Shown: positions 23,033-34,139 of the stretch, in pieces | How the letters are laid out: every line of letters begins with the position of its first letter | Position numbering within the stretch: the stretch's first letter is position 1 | Source: Nephrocerus scutellatus | Lineage: Eukaryota; Arthropoda; Insecta; Diptera; Pipunculidae | Assembly (NCBI GenBank): GCA_947095585.1 | Contig: OX352763.1 | Coordinates: forward strand, 113,067,908-113,131,907 | Direction of reading: 5' to 3' | DNA length: 64,000 nt | The notes under the pieces: model-generated | The model's input: the letters and a program-made list of their open reading frames with translations, nothing else | The model's database searches: none | Told to the model about the DNA's origin: nothing | Position numbers and translations under genes: made by a program

Positions 23033-23706
23033 TATGTACAAAACTAATTTTAATACAAAAACTTATTCCTTTCAGTATTTTAGCTTTTCAGTTGAAATTG
23101 CATCTAACGACTTCTTTAAATTTTAAAATTATAGAACCAATGAAAAAGTTCCATTGTATATCTTCTCCGAACTCGCCTTTAAGAACTTATTTGTTTTTAA
23201 TTCATTAGCGAAGAATGCCGCAACACTAAATGCTAACAAATGGAAATTCAATCCGAAGATTGCTCCTTCTCTTTTTCAGCCTCCAGCTCCTCTGAAAACA
23301 CTAATTAATTACTTTGAACTTTTTTCTCGGTTTGTTTGTGCTTCTTGTTAAGTTGCATCTCAACCAAAAAGTTTTTGTTTTTGGTGTTTTTTGTTTTGTT
23401 TGTGGTGCGTGGCGATCGATGGTGAATCCCGAAGGAGGTTTTCTTTTTACGGGGACGGGACGTGCTCTCTGTTTTTATAATATCCTCTTGCATAGTTCCG
23501 GCAATAACATTCTTCGCAATGCTACAATTTACAGCTGGCTGGGTAGAACAATATGCACACTCATGCTGCTCCTCGTTGGCAATGCATATCAGCTATACTC
23601 TCAAGGGAAATCAATTAAAATTAAATTTATGCGCAGTCATAGAAAAAATATTCTAATTAAATTCTGTATTGCCGGATGGTTTGTTCAAGGAAGAGAGAAT
23701 AACCTA

Positions 23707-23735
23707 TGAGAGAGAGAGAGAGAGAGGGAGAGAAA
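23707..23735. repeat. (GA)n microsatellite
   Basis: About 14 GA units with one extra G. Confidence 0.9.
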
Positions 23736-24159
23736 GTGCACAAAAAATGCAAATGTTAAATAAGTGGGGAATTTTAGTGGAGTGCTTAAGGATTTAAAAA
23801 AACCTCCACACCTATCATGTATTATAAACTTTTACTCAATAAGATGTTGCGGTATTAGCAATACCATTACCAGCAAGCGACGGTTGTTTGACTCGATCAG
23901 ATGTGGCGGTATCACCACTGACACATTAAGAGCAAATAGAAAGTAGCCCAAAATGGATCGAAGTAGTTTTTAAAAACACAAAGATACGAGTACGGTTGTT
24001 ACCCAAGCTCTGCGGTACTCCTTCCGATGAGAGTTCCTTCTGACAACACAAACGTGTGGTAGAAATTTCGTCTCGATTTATTATTTTGATCGATTCGTCT
24101 TCGACTTTTATTTAACTAAACTTGTTGAGAATTATATTACATGGAAGTGGAAAAAAGTA

Positions 24160-24655
24160 TATAAAGTATCCAATAACTTTATGTTTTTCTTTGGGATCCG
24201 TTAGGTGGCGCTTTAGTCGATATATTTACGAAAATTTGTGTTTATGGTTGGATATAGTTCATATTCACACCATATGTTTGTTTAGTGCTCCGATAAGCTT
24301 ATGTTTTTTTTGACCCGTTAGGTGGCGCTGTATTGGAAATATTTACGAAAATTTGTGTTTATGGTTGGATTTGGTTCATATTCACACCATGTGTTCGTTT
24401 AGTGCTCCGATAAGCTTATGTTTTTTTTAACCTTTAGGTGGCGCTGTAGTCGAGATATTTATGAAAATTTGTGTTTATGGTTGGATTTGGTTAGTATTCA
24501 CACCATACGTTCGTTTCGTGCTCCGATAAGCTTACGTTTTTTATTGACTCGTTAGGTGGCGCTGTAGTCGAGATATTTACGAAAATTTGTGTTTATGGTT
24601 GGTTTTGGTTTATATTCACACCATATGTTCGCTTAGTGCTCCGATAAGTTAATGT
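24160..24655. repeat. 117-bp tandem repeat, four copies
   Basis: The marker TTAGGTGGCG occurs at 24201, 24318, 24434 and 24552, giving periods of 117, 116 and 118 bp. Each unit contains CGATAAGCTTATGTTTTT, the marker, GAGATATTTACGAAAATTTG and a block ending CACACCATAYGTTCG. Copies differ by point changes and 1-2 bp indels. Function unknown. Confidence 0.95.
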
Positions 24656-25880
24656 CATGTCATGCGAAAGCTGCTGTCATGGCGTCGAAACGCTTGTTCT
24701 TCCGTTCCGATGTCAAAGTGTTGTGTTATTTAGCGTTGGTTAGATCGATCAAAGTATGTGGTTGTCCAATTGGGTAGAATTGAAGCACTTCATAAATTGA
24801 ACGTATCCGAGTGTTTGAACGCAAATGTCTTAGGGCGTGTCTGAGCAGCTCGTATCGTACCGCAGAATCCGATTATCTGTATATGGTCTCTAATAACACA
24901 CTCGAACACAGAAATAAAGAAAATGCATTCATTAATTAGACGGAAAGCTTTGTTGGTGTAAATTAATAATAAAAAAAATTCACGAATCGAACGGACGACA
25001 ACCACTTGCAAACTTTGCGGGAAACAAAACATCACTCAAAACGAGAATATGTAGTTTCGAACAATCAACTGCCAATGGCATGTCCTAGATCGTCACAGTG
25101 CCGACAGGCATTTCAGAAACACCACAGAGTAAGATGAGCTGAAGCTTGAAAACTTTCCTGAAAACCCACATCAACCTGCCTGCCAATGTGCTGACTGCGG
25201 AAATACAATCCCTCACCCACCAACGACGATTTTATTGTGCTGGTGTGCATCACTTCCTGTATAATGTCGTAATTAGTTCAAAAGTGGGGACGCTTTCTGC
25301 TCATCCATCATTATGAGTGTATGTGCGCCTTTATTGTAAACACCTCACAGTCATAAGAACGTTCACCACCTGTCAACATCGAAATCGCTCCGCTCTATTC
25401 ATGTTGTTGCGCCGCACAAACTTTCAGCCCGCAAGAATCTTTGAGCCGGAAATTTATTCTCTTGGGTGGTGGAGAATGTGTTGCGGTGTCAGGCAGGACT
25501 CATAGCACCAGTAGCGGTTCCGTCAGCGGAATTTACAACACCGGTGCAGAGAGATGAGAAATACCCATCTGTCCGGATGACCTAGTTCCAGGACACCCAT
25601 TGTGATGTTGTTATTATTTAATGTTCCGGGTTGTCATTTTATTAACCAACCAGAGGGAGTACTCGTATATTAGCGGAGATTTTGTTATGATATAAGTTGC
25701 TGCCAATGGGAATTCTCGTTCTTAATTTAATTACCAACACTTTGCAGTGCCAGTTTTTATTGGGCGGCCATTTTTACCACCCCATACGAGCTTATGTTGG
25801 TAATTTAAAATTAAAATAATTGATTTCATTATGGCTGTTTCAACATTTATCTCGACTGATCTACCAAGTGCTTTTTATGT
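24656..25880. other. Spacer with no recognised feature
   Basis: Mixed composition with short frames only. I found no domain, element end or RNA gene. Confidence 0.5.
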
Positions 25881-25884
25881 GCCT

Positions 25885-26760
25885 ACAACCACAAAAGTTG
25901 GGAGTTAGAAGAGAAAGGACACGCCTTAAAAATACTACCATTAGTACTGCTAACTCCATCTTAGCCAGGAGTCGTAAGAATCGGAACAACTGGTTCGATG
26001 AGGAATATAAGCAAGCGACAGTCCATAGAACGCTGGCATGCTAAGAAGAATATAAGGAGCTCACTCAGAAGATCACCGGCGAAAAAAATACCCTGGGAGA
26101 AGAATCTCGTCCGTAAACTCGAACAGTACAGAGAGCAAGAAGTTTCCCCAAAAGGCATGACGAAATATACACCGGGTTGCACTTACTGCAAAGACAAAGA
26201 AGGTTATCTTAACCCTGATCTCAAAGGTATCCTTGAGCGATGGGAAGAGCACTTTCATGCGTTGCTAAGTCGACAGCTAATAGAGAAATGGGGGATGCTC
26301 CACCAACGACCGACGACCTCACTATACTGATGCCACCATGCATAACGAAGTTAGAAGATCGATAAACCGCCTTAAGAATAATAAGGCCTCGAGACAAGAT
26401 GGTATCACAGCGGAGCTCATTAAATCAGGAGTTCCCGCCCAACACCAAACAATTCATGAAGTAATGGTGGAAGTATGGTTGGAACGATGCAAGAACATTG
26501 CGAGGATCCATGCCCCAAATATAAGAAGAAAGATATCACAACTGGTAGCAAATATCGTAATATACTCGTACTATTGTTGAGTACCACGTATATGATTTTC
26601 TTCCTTATCATTCAAAACTGAATATCACGAGCATCGACAAGGGTATGAACTTCATACCTGTATCTTCTTTAACCTGACCTTAGAAAATATGATCCGAGAC
26701 TCCGATGTAACGACGGAAGAAAATATTCGGTATAAGTCTGTAACGTATTTGCTTGGCATT
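25885..26760 (+). mobile_element. RTE fragment: linker and deleted RT
   Basis: Begins with the linker EEKRTRLKNTTISTANSIL, matching 12030-12110. It continues with PKGMTKYTPGC..CKDKEGYLNPDLKGILERWEEHF, the segment before RT. Parts of RT follow: RSINRLKNNKASRQDGITAE near 26350, and NLTLENMIRDSDVTTE..IRYKS near 26670-26740, equivalent to 12945-13020. Much of the RT between them is missing, and the YADD box is absent. Frameshifts are frequent. After 26760 the sequence changes to unrelated DNA. Confidence 0.85.
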
Positions 26761-27121
26761 CACCCAGGGTTCTTCTCGACGGTGTATTGCAAATTAAAAA
26801 AATCGGGTTTATTCTCTAGATGTACGATCGGCGTGCCTGTGCTACTGTCGAGGGTAGCCAGTCGGAGGAGCTTCACTTGACAGCTGGGATAGCATAAGCT
26901 GGCCCAATACTTAAGGTCATGAGATTCAGTATGTCGGTGTAATTAGCACGGGAGAGGTTCGGAGTAGAATGCATACGCTACGCCTCCACTAGACTAGTCA
27001 AGAAAAAGACAAGTGTTGTACTTGCTGGGAGTGACGACTGTATCGTTATGCTAGCAGTAGGTGATTTGGTCAGAAAGTCAGGGCTGGCATTAATGGCGAA
27101 GGCCGTACGCTACGACTCCAT

Positions 27122-27305
27122 TCATCATCATCATATTTGGCTCTACAACAGGGATTAGATCCTGGCCTCCCGCAAAAAGTCTCTCCACCGGTCCCAATTT
27201 TGATCCAATATTATCCAGTTTCACATCCCTTTACTCTGGGCGTCCTGGTCTACGCCATTCTTCCAGCCTAGGCTTGGCTGTCGTGTTCAATAAATCCTAC
27301 TGAAG
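27122..27305 (-). mobile_element. RTE 3'-end fragment
   Basis: Starts with an (ATG)n tail on the minus strand (TCATCATCATCATATTTGG on plus). It covers the last 180 bp of the element, including the WRDFLRE-AR region and the GKA.ARPG... block, and stops at the CATAAATCCTAC segment. 5'-truncated. No clear target duplication. Confidence 0.85.
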
Positions 27306-27384
27306 ACACAATTCCCTCGTCCACCGCATCTTCTGGATTGCTGTTATGTCAGCATTATATTTGGACAAGGTATCGGCTAGCTGT

Positions 27385-27615
27385 GTAGGCGCAGTGGCTC
27401 AGTGGAAAAGAGCATGGCTACTGAGCAGGGGTTCGTGGTACGAATCCCAGTAACACCAAAGGTATTTTTCACGGTGTCCCACCTCTCGTGAATGGGTGAC
27501 AAACGTTCCGAGAGTAATAACTTGTCACAGAAAGCTTGTCAATTCGCCGTTCGGGTCTGGCCTCAATTGTAGGTCCCTTCCATTTGTGTCCAAAAATATA
27601 CATGCACAACACATG
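27385..27615 (+). mobile_element. tRNA-derived SINE
   Basis: A tRNA-like head with box A TGGCTCAGTGG at 27395-27405 and box B GGTACGAATCC at 27437-27447, a spacing fitting a Pol III promoter. The body (TATTTTTCACGGTGTCCCAC, CGTTCCGAGAGTAATAAC, CAATTCGCCGTTCGG, TAGGTCCCTTCCATTTGTGT) is shared with 11291-11577. The two copies diverge after AACAC near 27613, so the original 3' end is lost here. The head extends 7 bp further 5' (GGCGCAG) than the other copy. Confidence 0.85.
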
Positions 27616-27994
27616 TTCCGTAAAAAAGGGTGTTTATTGGCCTCGCGCCAATCTTACTTTGAAGAAACTAGCTTTTCCTGTATTGGATTCAGCGATATAT
27701 TACTGTAGTCAGTTTTGCTCCACAAACCAAGAAGCTTTTCCGGGAAATATCAGGGTATGCTTTCAAAAACCGATTGGGAATTACGTCGGTGGCTTTTAAA
27801 AAAAAATATGGATTTTAATTCCGCCATGATATTGCACGGGGAGTTGTGTGTTTCCTACAAAAAAAAACAATTTCCTTGGGTGGGACGGATTGAACTCATA
27901 CTCGATAGTCGGCAGTCTTACATCATAATAACACTATTCGTCGGTTTTATATTCTCGTTTATGTGATATTTTCTTTAAAAAAAAGTCTTTCACC

Positions 27995-28090
27995 TGCCGA
28001 TGATTTGAACCTATGACTTGGTGAGACATTCGGACGGTAGTCGGTAGCTTAACCGATTCGGCTACTGTGCTATGTGCAAGTTGTGCCGTA
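27995..28090 (-). mobile_element. Second tRNA-derived SINE head
   Basis: On the minus strand a tRNA-like sequence has box A TAGCCGAATCGG (plus 28053-28064) and box B GGTTCAAATC (plus 28002-28011). It is distinct in sequence from the 27.4-kb SINE. About 100 bp further along the minus strand, a second T-arm-like block, GAGTTCAATCCGTCCCACC, follows a CGACTATCG stretch at about 27880-27925. This could be the remains of a dimeric SINE head. No tail or target duplication identified. Confidence 0.55.
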
Positions 28091-28234
28091 AATTGTTTAT
28101 ATATTCGCTCTTAGCTGTACGGTTTGAGATAAGGTAATTTGGCTATGCCCAAGTCCCTTTAGAAAATGGCTTATGCGTACGATTGCCACATCTGCGAGCA
28201 GAAGATCCAACATTGGTCCCTCAATTAAGTTAGT

Positions 28235-28365
28235 GGAGCGCGAATTTGAAGTCAATTGTAGCAGCCGATAACAGCATGGAACCAAAAATATGAGCACACC
28301 GATGGAAAGATTTTGCGCGGGAGGCCAAAACTCCCAGACCCGGTTGTTAAGACAAATATGTTAAT
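28235..28365 (+). mobile_element. RTE fragment with internal deletion
   Basis: TGTAGCAGCCGATAACAGCA and TGGAACC match 13133-13156 in the RTE C-terminal region. The sequence then jumps to the last 60 bp of the element (TTTTGCGCGGGAGGCC and CCCGGTTGT). About 450 bp of RTE are missing between them. Confidence 0.8.
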
Positions 28366-28369
28366 GATG

Positions 28370-29740
28370 AATGAACAGACCCAGCTTCCAAATATCCGAC
28401 TTCAATGCATACAAGTCTGTAGTTATCACCAGAAACTCCTTACAAGACGATAGTGTTCTTCTTCTTGAAAGGGGCGGTTATTTTTCCGTCTGTAGGAATC
28501 AGCACCAGTAACATTGTGACTTTAAACCACACCCATTACGCGAGTCAACATATGCGAACTTGTGCGAATAAATATCGCTTCAACCGAAACCACATCCTTA
28601 GTCGACTAATTGTATTTAGGCTTTCAAGCTGCAACTTAAAGTTAACCCATTGATCCCTTTCTAGGGGAATAACGAAATTATCACTCACCAAATATTGGTA
28701 AATACTTTTCCACCAGGACTGACAAACCTTTGGCTATTATTCGAATGAATAAGCAGACATGCGTACAGTTTGGCGTGTGTAATGGCATTCGATCCACTAA
28801 ATTGAGTCTTTTGTTGAGGCCATATATAAAGCATACCCATATCGATGGTAGACAATTTTTTTTCCTGTCGGCCGTTTTCTATTGAAAGGACTCAGTGAAG
28901 TTTTTCATTTAAAAATCCCCCACTCGACAATGCAATATTCACAGGACATTCACCTTAACAATTGAAAACACAAAAAGAGCAACAACAGCACAGACAAACC
29001 CTTCGAGTTGTCGCAATGATGAACTTTACCGTGACCGGAGAATTAATCCCTTAGGCAACAACCGCAGTTCCATTGCAATCCTAACAGAGCAGCGGTGTGC
29101 ACTGTGGCCCACAGCTATTATAGGGCTTGCAGACCATCAACCAGATAGTGGTCGATGAGATTCCTGTGAATACCCAGCAAGAGGTGTCATCAGCTGCACT
29201 ACACGTACACACCAATGTAAAAGCAAGCAAAAAAATGCATGCAAATCCTCGACACTGCAGCAGTTCTGAGCTTCCAGCTAACGATGACGACGACACTCAT
29301 CGTCATGCAAGGAATTTAGAACGACGAGGCGGAAGGAGAAACCACACGCAAAAAAATCGAAGTGATATTTTTCCTCCATCCTCTGACCACAATCGGTGAA
29401 TCCCCGGCGTTCCTCATCCATCGTTGGCGTCGTCGTACATTGCGTCGTTTAGGATCAATATGTACGACTACTAAGTTCTACTATAAAGTGCTCAGTATGG
29501 CGATGTGAGTGAAGTGTTACATAGGAACTGTAGCCAACGGTTCCGTCGATGAGTCTGACTCAGGACTCGATTACAAATCGAATACTTCTTTCTTTCCCTT
29601 CTCCTATGATACTCGTTCCGTACATTTCTATTTTTTCCGGTGTCCTGCGGTCCTACACTGCTCTTTTCTGCATTGCCATCAGGATGAGAAATACTCAACC
29701 AGCAAAAACCGAACAGGACGATAATGAGCATTGAGCACTT
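28370..29740. other. Spacer with no recognised feature
   Basis: Unassigned DNA with short frames on both strands (for example 29081-29296 minus and 29127-29399 plus, which overlap). No supported gene. Confidence 0.5.
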
Positions 29741-29764
29741 AATATGGTCAACCGAATTGGCTTT

Positions 29765-31290
29765 ATGTGTAAATTTGAAAGTATAACAGAACATCCAGTG
29801 ACAGCTTCTGGTATTTGCAGTGTTAGCAAGTTGGCTCTTTTTTAAATTTATATCGATTTAGATGAAGTAGGAGACGTTACTTACTTACTTAAGTCCTATA
29901 TCACCTTGTGGGTCATAGGGCTTCTACTACGTCTACGCGCCATCTCGTACGGTTCCTGACAAGGAGCTTCAACTCTCTCCAACACTTCCCCAATTGTCGT
30001 GCCTCCTCATCAACTGTTGTATTTCTCGGACAAAACGTTATACTTCCATCTTGATTCCATTGCATTGTGTAGTTTGCTATGGAACTGTCGCCTTTTCGGA
30101 GTTTATGACCAATCCACTGCCACTTCCGTCATTAGATGGTTGTGCCTATTGATTCCTGACTCGTTCTCTGGTAAAGATGTTCTCTAGAGATACGGTTAGG
30201 CCACAAAACCCTTAAGATGTTCCGTAGGCACCTATTTACGAACGTTTCTAATCTTTTTGTGATAGTAGCGGTCACCTTCCAAGTGCTGCATCCATACAAC
30301 AGCACAGATTTGACATTTGAAGGGAACAATCGCAGCTTGGTGTTTAATCTGATCGCATTGCTTCGCCATATCATGGACATCATTCCAAACACTGATTTGG
30401 CTTTGCCGATTCGGTTGACAATGTCCTGTTCGGTTCCACCTTCGGTCGAGACAATACTTCCAAGATATTGAAAACTCTCTACTCTCTCAACCGGTTGTCC
30501 AGCAATCTCAACTTGAGTTACTGAGTTAGTGCCGAGGTTGATGATTTTGGTTTTGGAAGTATTATTCTTCAAACCCGCAACATTTGCCTCCCTTTCCATA
30601 TTTGTTGTCATTTGATGCAGCTCCATAATCCTGTGTGCGAGTAAACAAACGTCTTTAGCGTAGTACAGATGTTTGAGTTGAGATGTAAGAGTCCAACGAA
30701 TTCCTCCGTTTCTAGCAGATAAAGCTGGGCGAAGCACATCGCTAATCACCAACAGAAAAAGTATCGGCGATAGAATGCAACCTTGTCGTACCCCACTTAG
30801 GATCTCGAATTCCTCTGACAACCTTCCTCTATGCAACACATGACATGTAGATACATAGGTTGCTTTAATAATAGCTATTAGTTTATCGGGTATACCCCTC
30901 CTGGACAAGGCTAGCCAGATAAACTGTCTGTTGACACTGTCAAACGCCTTCTTAAAATCGAAAAACAGCAGGTGTAGTGGTGACCGGAATTCGAGGCACT
31001 GTTCAATAATGATCGGCAGGGTGTTAATGTGGTTGACACAGGAGGATCCAATGCGGAAACCTGCTTGTTCAGCATCGAGTGTATTTTCCAGATGTGCCTT
31101 AATTCGCTCAAGTACTACTTTGGCTATTACCTTTGCAACTGAAAGAAGAACGCAAATGCCTCTCCTGTTAGATGGGTCTGCGGTATTTAATTACGGCTAT
31201 AGCAAGTTTGTTTATGCGTTGCGCGTTTATTATCCTAAAACTAAGATTAGTAACTTGCGTAGCCTAATAACGGATGCAGCGCCATAGTAC
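29765..31290. repeat. Dispersed unit, copy 1, interrupted by an RTE
   Basis: The left half (AGTATAACAGAACATC...TTGGCTCTTTTTTAAA...GAGACGTTA) ends at 29879. The right half (TTAGATGGGTCTGCGG..TTTAATTACGGCTATA...) starts at about 31168. Units 2 (31421-31560) and 3 (31705-31925) carry the same sequence uninterrupted, so the intervening RTE is an insertion. The unit ends in (GCAA)n. It is not coding as far as I can see. Confidence 0.85.
29880..31167 (-). mobile_element. RTE-type element (second lineage) with RT, 5'-truncated
   Basis: Read on the minus strand, the element starts at NRRGICVLLSVAKVIAKVVLER and continues AGFRIGSSCVNHINTL, FFDFKKAFDSVNRQFIW and LSGVRQGCILSPILFLLV. The catalytic box is LYYAKDVCLLAHR, where YADD is changed to YAKD. 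AGLKNNTSKTKIINLG, FQYLGSIVSTEGGTEQD, and SVLLYGCSTWK follow. The frame at 30132-30908 is open for 258 codons, and one frameshift separates it from the upstream part. The 3' end has an (AAGT)n tail at 29880-29892. It differs from the (ATG)n-tailed RTEs in sequence and tail. GTTA on both sides may be a short target duplication. The altered active site means it cannot be functional. Confidence 0.9.
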
Positions 31291-31420
31291 AAAAGCAAGC
31301 AAACAAGCAAACAAGCAAGCATGTGCACAAGCAAGTTAGCAAACAACTAAGTAAGCAAGCCTGCAAGCAAGCATATAAAAAGCAAGCAAGCAATTAAGCA
31401 AGCAAGCAAGAAACCAAGAA
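31285..31420. repeat. (GCAA)n array following unit 1
   Basis: Degenerate AAGCAAGC and AAACAAGC tetranucleotide repeats with interruptions. Confidence 0.9.
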
Positions 31421-31560
31421 GTAAGACCATCTAGTTTGCGGTGTTAGAAAGTTGGTTCTTTTTTAAAATTGATAACGATTTTGATGAGGTGGGAATTGTC
31501 AGGTGACTCTGTGGCATTTAATGACGGCTATAAGAAGTTTGACTGAGGTTTGGGTGTACA
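31421..31560. repeat. Dispersed unit, copy 2
   Basis: Contains GTTAGAAAGTTGG, TTTTTTAAAATTGATAACGA and CTGTGGCATTTAATGACGG, matching units 1 and 3. It shows the uninterrupted target site of the RTE found in unit 1. Confidence 0.85.
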
Positions 31561-31704
31561 AGCAATCAAGCAAGTAAGTAAGCAATTATGTCAACAAGCA
31601 AGCAAGCAAGCATGTGAACAAGCAAGCGTGTGAACATACAAGCAAGCAAGCATGTAGACAAACAAGGAAGTAAGTAAGCAAGCAAGCAGGCAAATATAAC
31701 ATAA
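31561..31704. repeat. (GCAA)n array following unit 2
   Basis: Tetranucleotide repeats with CATGTGAACAAGCAAGC interruptions that recur several times. Confidence 0.85.
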
Positions 31705-31925
31705 GTGAGAAGAACTAGTGATAGCTTCCAGTATTTGCGGTATTAGAAAGTTGGCTCTTTTTTTAAAACTGATAACAACTTTGATAAAAAGGAAGATGTC
31801 AGATGAGTCTGTGGCATTTAATGACGGCTATACGAAGTTAAAGTGAGTGTCGGGTGTTTATTAACCTAAAATTAAGATTCGTTACTTGAGTAGCGTAATG
31901 TCGCTTTCAGCACCACAGCGGAGAC
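31705..31925. repeat. Dispersed unit, copy 3
   Basis: The longest uninterrupted copy: GATAGCTTCCAGTATTTGCG, TTTTTTTAAAACTGATAAC, CATTTAATGACGGCTATACG and a 3' part TTATTAACCTAAAATTAAGA shared with unit 1, followed by (GCAA)n to about 32000. Confidence 0.85.
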
Positions 31926-32009
31926 ACAAGAAAACAAGCAAGCAAGCATGTGAACAAGCAAGCAAGTAATCAAGCAAGCATGTGAACAAGCAAGCAAGCA
32001 TAATGAAAA

Positions 32010-32120
32010 ATTTAGCACTTGAGTCTTGCTTTTGTTGGCCTCAACGAGCATATAATAGTGTGCCAAGACAACATGTATGGAAGGCATTAAATACTTAGAA
32101 GATCACTGTAAGATTACTAA
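32010..32120 (+). mobile_element. RT palm fragment, copy 1
   Basis: Reads RAYNSVPRQHVWKALNT, then a stop, KITVRLLNA. This is the conserved FIDLK.AYDSV.R..VW.AL block of non-LTR RTs. It passes directly into the (GTAAGCAA)n array. The same block returns at 32425 on the other side of that array. Confidence 0.75.
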
Positions 32121-32385
32121 ATGCAAGCAAACAAGCAAGCAAGCAAGGAGGTAAGCAAGAAAGCAAGTAAGCAGATAAGCAAGTAAGCAAGTAAGCAAGT
32201 AAGCAAGTAAGCAAGTAAGCAAGTAAGCAAGTAAGCAAGTAAGCAAGTAAGCAAGTAAGCAGATAAGCAAGTAAGCAAGTAAGCAAGTAAGCAAGTAAGC
32301 AAGTAAGCAAGTAAGCAAGTTAGCAAGTAAGCAAGTAAGCAAGAAAGCAAGTAAGCAAGTAAGCAGGTAAGCAAGCAAGCATATT
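32121..32385. repeat. (GTAAGCAA)n array
   Basis: About 30 units of the 8-mer GTAAGCAA with occasional AGATAAGC and AAAGCAAG variants. Three minus-strand frames of repeating Cys-Leu-Leu-Ala-Tyr stay open across it, because 8-bp units cycle through all frames without creating a stop. Confidence 0.95.
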
Positions 32386-32399
32386 GGCAAAATAGATCG

Positions 32400-32560
32400 C
32401 TAAGGGAGAATACCTGTTTCTGGCCTTCATTGACCTAAAAGCGGCATATAATAGTGTGTCAAGACAACATGGTAAGCCCTGAATACTTTGATGGTCACTG
32501 TAAGATTACTAGATGCGTATACAACAGCGTTGTGTGTAAAATAAGATTGAAGAGAAAGAG
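32400..32560 (+). mobile_element. RT palm fragment, copy 2
   Basis: Reads YLFLAFIDLKAAYNSVSRQHG, ALNTLMVTVRLLDAYTTAL, the same block as at 32010-32120 but starting further upstream and running further downstream. The two copies flank the 8-mer array. Confidence 0.75.
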
Positions 32561-32639
32561 ATCGACAGCTTCGGAATAGGGAAAGGACTATAACTTAAGT
32601 AAAATTGTTATATCTGGTTGGGTACACCCAAATCGTTCA

Positions 32640-33010
32640 AGCACTTTCTTGATAGAACACGGAACCGCCTATTAAAACGTATCGGTGACGAAAACCTTGC
32701 GATGACAAGGTCGCTGTTTTAACGCTATACTTCCATCAGCGGTGCTTAAGTGAAAAAGTCTGTTCCATGCCGCCTTTCCTTACATTTAACCGCAATTCTC
32801 GTACCGTTATAATGCTATCAGTTAACTCTCAAGCATATCTTCGGACGGTCTGTTAAGTATAAAGATTCCTTCTTTAGCCGTACAACAGATATGTGGAGTG
32901 CTTTGCCAATCTCTGTACTCCCACGTCACTATGCTACTTAAGCATTCAAAGTAGAAGCTCACAGAGAGATCTCCTCTTGTCCCCTTTCTAATAACTTAAA
33001 ACGCCCACGT
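32640..33010 (+). mobile_element. Jockey-like RT C-terminal fragment
   Basis: The reading FGRSVKYKDSFFSRTTDMWS and ALPISVLPRHYATYAFK near 32830-32960 follows the pattern of Jockey-group C-termini (R....RDSF..R...LWN.LP..VFP..Y....FK). It is preceded by degraded sequence in the same direction. Stops are present. Confidence 0.65.
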
Positions 33011-33239
33011 TGTTTGAAGGGTTTGAACCCATTTTCTCGTGAGCTCGTGTCTATTATTGTCACTAGCAGGAAGCCAGTGCCGTACCACCACAAATAATAA
33101 TAATAAGGGTCTCAATTTAGAAAAAAAAAATCAAACCCAAGCTGCGGTACGACATCATTATACGAAAAAATTGCTCCTTTCATTACTTTCTAGTATCCTA
33201 GAGCATCTCACCCACAAAGCTGGCAGTCATATCTAATCC

Positions 33240-33735
33240 GTTCGGTGAATATCCGATGACATGTTAGACATCCAATGACAACGCAATCAACCCGTAACAC
33301 AGTACTTTGCACGCAATTATTTTGCGCAACAACATCGACCTTCACAGCATAGTTTCCTTCACCTCTTCCTTACTTACTTCCCATATACACTATAGTCCAT
33401 AGTTCATATCTAACGCAAGCGGATACAATGACAGTTTTTTTTATTTTCAACAGATTTTGTCGTCCCATTTGGCGTCTGCCCAGCCCATTCATTCCTTTTC
33501 TCCTTACGCTGCTGGCTTTTGTTGTTGTTCATCACTATAAGGTCTCCTCTGTTCGCTTACGGTTGACTTACGGCTAAGCCAAACCGCTTCCGCTTCTGAC
33601 GATGACGACAATTACGATGCTCCGATTTCCTAAGTGGGAATACTCGTAATGGGCTCTATTCCTGTCGAGTGTTTACTAAATTATAGCTTCAGGATTTACG
33701 ATTTTAAGATGAGAAACAACTCTTAACACGTAGCT
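33240..33735. other. Spacer with no recognised feature
   Basis: About 500 bp of unassigned sequence. Confidence 0.45.
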
Positions 33736-34139
33736 GAACCTGGAAAGGCTTTAGACTATTGATCAGTGATGAAGATCAACATTCCACTGTCAATCAGAGG
33801 AAACCACTCAACCTGGACGATGACATCCATCCAAAACATCCATCGACCTGACTTATATTAAGAGATGATTGCAATATCCAAACTTAAGAATAACAAAGCT
33901 GCTGGCCCTGAGAATTTACCGATGCCGCCTTTTTTGAAACTGCAGGAGAAGACACACACCAGCTTATCTCAGATGAAATGATGCCTGATGAATGGAATCT
34001 CAGCATTGTTTGACCGATTCCAAAGAGAAAAGATACAGCAAACTACGCCAACTATAGAGGTATTTCTCTCCTTAACATCGCCTATAAAATCCTGGAAGCT
34101 ACTCTGCAACAATCTGGTTGGGCCTGTCAGTGAGGTGTT

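Noticed and set aside
22800..23126. 108-codon plus ORF resembling a membrane protein
   Set aside because: Lies in the CTCT/TCTA tract, so the hydrophobic Ser-Leu-Tyr sequence is compositional.
32095..32390. Cys-Leu-Leu-Ala repeat ORFs that look like membrane proteins
   Set aside because: An 8-bp microsatellite read in three frames on the minus strand. All frames give the same peptide type, so no coding selection.
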